This document shows, piece after piece, positions 4,160 to 6,391 of a stretch of DNA of 6,391 bases. Every line of letters begins with the position of its first letter. The first letter of the stretch is position 1. Source of the stretch: Acidobacteriota bacterium (GTDB taxonomy: Bacteria; Acidobacteriota; Terriglobia; Acidiferrales; UBA7541). Below the pieces are notes generated by a model. It saw nothing but the letters and a program-made list of their open reading frames with translations. It did no database searches and was not told the DNA's origin. The stretch covers positions 1 through 6,391 of the forward strand of contig JAGWRH010000052.1 in NCBI GenBank assembly GCA_028876695.1. Direction: 5' to 3'. The position numbers were made by a program, and so were the translations under genes.

Positions 4160-5590
4160 TTGATTGATATACTCAGACAGCTTTTTCAAGACCGCTTTCA
4201 CGCGCCGGTCGAACGCGTCCAGCCCCTGCAGGGCCAGCTGGGAGCTTCGGGACGCAAAATTATCCGCCTCGCCGGTGGGCAGACCACGGCGATCGGCGTG
4301 CTGTACGACGTCCGCGAGGAAAACGCGGCGTTTCTCGAATTCTCCCGCCATTTCCGCAAGCACGGCTTGCCGGTCCCCCAGATTTACGCCGCGAATTTGG
4401 ATCAAGGTGCGTACATCGAGGAAGACTTAGGCGACCTCACGCTCTTCGATTTTCTCTCCCGCAATCGCTCCGGCGAGGAACTGGACGCGGAAGTTATCGG
4501 CGCGTATCGCAAAGTCGTGGACGTATTGCCGCGATTCCAGATCGAAGCGGGCCGCGATCTGAATTACAAGTTTTGCTACCCGCGCGCGGTTTTCGACGCG
4601 CAGTCCATCGCCTGGGATCTGAACTACTTCAAATATTATTTCCTGAAGCTCGCAGGGGTCGCTTTCAACGAACAATCCCTGGAAGACGATTTCGCGCGGC
4701 TCACGAAATTTTTGCTCAGCGCCAGGCTCGATTTTTTTCTCTATCGCGACTTTCAATCGCGCAACGTCCTGCTGCGCGGCGGCGATCCCTGGTTCGTCGA
4801 TTACCAGGGAGGACGAAAAGGCGCGTTGCAGTACGACATTGCTTCCCTGCTCTACGACGCGAAAGCGGATATCCCGCCTGCGCTGCGCCAGCAGTTGCTC
4901 GATCGGTATATTCAGCGGCTCGCGGACTTCACCGATATTGGCCGTGACGAATTCATGCGCCATTACTACGGCTACGTGTACGTGCGCATCATGCAGGCGC
5001 TGGGCGCCTACGGCTTCCGCGGCTTTTACGAGCGCAAGTCCCACTTCCTTCAAAGCGTGCCCTACGCCATGAAAAACGTCCGCTGGCTGCTTCGGAATGT
5101 CGAGCTGCCGATCGCGCTGCCTTCGCTCATGGACGCTTTCGGGAGGATGGCCGCTTCCGAAAGGTTGCAAAGTTTGAACGCGAAAGACGGTTGCCTGGCC
5201 GTGCGAATATTCAGCTTTTCTTATCGCGGCGGCGTGCCGCCCGACGAAACCGGGCACGGCGGCGGGTTCGTTTTCGACGCACGCGGCATTCCGAACCCCG
5301 GCCGTGAAGAGCGCTTCAAGCCGCTCACCGGCAAAGACGCTCCGGTGATCGAGTTTTTGGATCGCGAGCCCAGCACTCGCGCATTCCTGGCGCACGCCTC
5401 TTCGCTTGTGGACGCCAGCATCGATGCGTACCTGCGCCGCGGATTTACCAGCTTGACTGTCTCCTTCGGCTGCACCGGCGGACAGCACCGTTCCGTTTAT
5501 TTCGCGGAGCAATTGGCCAAAAAGCTCCGCGGAAGAAAAGGTGTGGAAGTAATGCTCCGGCACCTGGAGCTGGAGAATCTGAACAAATGA
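4160..5590 (+). CDS. AmgK-like sugar kinase fused to a RapZ C-terminal (GlcN6P-sensing) domain
   Basis: The protein has 476 residues in two domains. Residues 1 to about 330 form an aminoglycoside-phosphotransferase-type kinase similar to AmgK, the anomeric MurNAc/GlcNAc kinase of peptidoglycan recycling. Visible are the nucleotide-binding start (GASGRKIIRL, 28-37), the hinge IEEDLGDLTLFDFL (86-99), the catalytic loop YRDFQSRN with Asp197 and Asn202, and the metal-binding VDYQ (Asp214). Tyr195 replaces the usual loop histidine. Residues about 347-476 match the RapZ C-terminal domain: FSFSYRGGVP, FVFDARGIPNP, and GCTGGQHRSVYFAEQL (437-452), the phosphate-binding GlcN6P pocket in E. coli RapZ. 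The RapZ N-terminal P-loop domain is absent. The start is TTG at 4160; ATT at 4151 is possible, and neither has a clear ribosome binding site. It overlaps the nucleotidylyltransferase gene by ATGA. Likely role: sugar 1-phosphorylation tuned by an amino-sugar phosphate (inferred). Confidence 0.9.
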   Translation: MIDILRQLFQDRFHAPVERVQPLQGQLGASGRKIIRLAGGQTTAIGVLYDVREENAAFLEFSRHFRKHGLPVPQIYAANLDQGAYIEEDLGDLTLFDFLSRNRSGEELDAEVIGAYRKVVDVLPRFQIEAGRDLNYKFCYPRAVFDAQSIAWDLNYFKYYFLKLAGVAFNEQSLEDDFARLTKFLLSARLDFFLYRDFQSRNVLLRGGDPWFVDYQGGRKGALQYDIASLLYDAKADIPPALRQQLLDRYIQRLADFTDIGRDEFMRHYYGYVYVRIMQALGAYGFRGFYERKSHFLQSVPYAMKNVRWLLRNVELPIALPSLMDAFGRMAASERLQSLNAKDGCLAVRIFSFSYRGGVPPDETGHGGGFVFDARGIPNPGREERFKPLTGKDAPVIEFLDREPSTRAFLAHASSLVDASIDAYLRRGFTSLTVSFGCTGGQHRSVYFAEQLAKKLRGRKGVEVMLRHLELENLNK

Positions 5591-6333
5591 AGGCCATGGT
5601 ACTGGCCGCTGGATTGGGCACCCGCTTGCGTCCGCTCACCGACGACCGCCCCAAGGCTCTGGTCGAAGTCGCCGGCAAGACGATGCTGGAGATCGTTCTC
5701 GAGCGGCTGCGTTCCTTCGAGATTCGCGAGGTGATCGTCAACGCTCACCATTTCGGCGGCCAAATCGCGGCGTACCTGAAAGAAAATCGTGATTTCGGGA
5801 TGCGCATCGAAATCTCGTACGAGGAAATCCTGCTCGATACCGGCGGGGGCCTGAAGAAAGCGGCGCCGTTCTTTCTCGCGGGCGCCGCCGGTCTGGACCA
5901 GCCGTTCATCCTTCACAATGTGGACGTGATTAGCGCGATCGACCTGCGTCGCATGATTCAAGCGCATCAAGCCTCCGGCGCGCTGGCCACCCTGGCGGTG
6001 CAGGAGCGGGAAACCTCCCGATATTTGCTGTTCGACGAACGGATGCAACTTCGCGGGCGCCGTTCCGGATCGAACGCGAACGACGAGCTCGTTGCGGCTT
6101 CCACGCGCGCCGTGCCGCTGGCCTTCTGCGGCATCCACGTGATTTCGCCGCGCATTTTTTCGCTGATGACCGAGCAGGGCGCGTTTTCCATTATCGACGT
6201 GTACCTTCGCCTGGCCGCGGCGCGCGAAAAGGTGATGGCCTTTCGAGCGGACGAATACTACTGGCGCGACTTGGGAAAGCCCGAACAAGTTGAGAAAGCC
6301 GCCGAGGATCTCCGCCGCGGCGTTTTGCAATAG
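5587..6333 (+). CDS. murU: MurU-like sugar-1-phosphate nucleotidylyltransferase
   Basis: This 248-residue cytoplasmic enzyme of the NTP-transferase (Rossmann) fold would join a sugar 1-phosphate to a nucleotide, in MurU UDP-MurNAc from MurNAc-1-P and UTP. The N-terminus MKAMVLAAGLGTRLRPLT holds the nucleotide-binding GxGTRLRPLT signature, then RPKALVEVAGKTML with the conserved lysine (Lys23). LLDTGGGLKKA (82-92) contacts the base and sugar region. ILHNVDVIS (108-116) gives the first metal-binding Asp113, where many relatives read NGD. WRDLGKPEQVEKA (226-238) gives the second metal-binding Asp228. Length fits the short MurU class without an extra acyltransferase domain. Its ATG overlaps the kinase stop (ATGA), implying translational coupling and a shared pathway. 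The exact sugar and nucleotide cannot be read from sequence; a GlcNAc or other hexose substrate is possible. Confidence 0.88.
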   Translation: MKAMVLAAGLGTRLRPLTDDRPKALVEVAGKTMLEIVLERLRSFEIREVIVNAHHFGGQIAAYLKENRDFGMRIEISYEEILLDTGGGLKKAAPFFLAGAAGLDQPFILHNVDVISAIDLRRMIQAHQASGALATLAVQERETSRYLLFDERMQLRGRRSGSNANDELVAASTRAVPLAFCGIHVISPRIFSLMTEQGAFSIIDVYLRLAAAREKVMAFRADEYYWRDLGKPEQVEKAAEDLRRGVLQ

Positions 6334-6341
6334 CGGCCAGC

Positions 6342-6391
6342 TCAGGCGTACCGGAACAGCGCCTTGAATCCGTAGTCCATGTGCTGCTGAA
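6342..6391 (-). CDS. Possible C-terminal end of a convergent gene
   Basis: Read on the minus strand, the right edge gives QQHMDYGFKALFRYA followed by TGA at 6344-6342. The peptide looks natural, and its stop lies 8 bp past the nucleotidylyltransferase stop, a common convergent arrangement. Only 15 codons are visible, so no family can be named and chance is not excluded. Confidence 0.35.
   Translation of the reverse strand, partial: QQHMDYGFKALFRYA

Noticed and set aside
4152..4173. TTGACA and TATACT resembling a sigma-70 promoter
   Set aside because: The spacing is only 10 bp, and the second hexamer lies inside the coding region.
4427..5563. A 378-codon open frame on the minus strand
   Set aside because: It is antisense to the kinase-RapZ fusion, whose motifs are clear; the long frame results from GC-biased third positions.
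5497..6330. A 277-codon open frame on the minus strand
   Set aside because: It is antisense to the nucleotidylyltransferase gene with its conserved motifs; the peptide has no recognisable domain.

Overview
The window looks like a chromosomal segment from a moderately GC-rich Gram-negative bacterium. Acidobacteriota is my best guess, from the overall style of the secreted TPR and beta-rich proteins and of the kinase-RapZ fusion subfamily; this is an inference, and no rRNA or universal marker is present. It splits into two zones. Positions 1 to about 1605 are visibly AT-richer and hold small proteins of no recognised family: a minus-strand partial gene at the left edge, a small membrane-anchored protein (613-1071, minus) and a divergent four-cysteine protein with a strong ribosome binding site (1129-1467, plus). 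This reads like the right end of an integrated element.

The zone boundary is marked by the 3' half of a CAT-anticodon tRNA (1606-1650), cut off at the anticodon loop, which is the usual footprint of tRNA-targeted integration. A second, more decayed copy lies 924 bp downstream (2530-2574). The similarity of the two copies continues about 57 nt past the CCA end. The only gene between them is a MIP-family channel (1846-2472) that lacks the conserved selectivity-filter arginine.

Right of the second tRNA copy the sequence looks like host backbone. It holds an exported TPR protein (2689-3534), a convergent exported small beta-rich protein (3560-3973, minus) and, after a 186-bp divergent gap, a tightly coupled two-gene unit. 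The first gene (4160-5590) fuses an AmgK-like sugar kinase domain to the C-terminal GlcN6P-sensing domain of RapZ. The second (5587-6333, overlapping by 4 bp) is a MurU-like sugar-1-phosphate nucleotidylyltransferase. Together they suggest an amino-sugar or peptidoglycan-recycling route in which the kinase carries its own candidate amino-sugar-phosphate sensor. A possible convergent gene end lies at the right edge.

The most interesting items are the kinase-RapZ(CTD) fusion with its nucleotidylyltransferase partner, and the paired tRNA halves bracketing the atypical channel gene.
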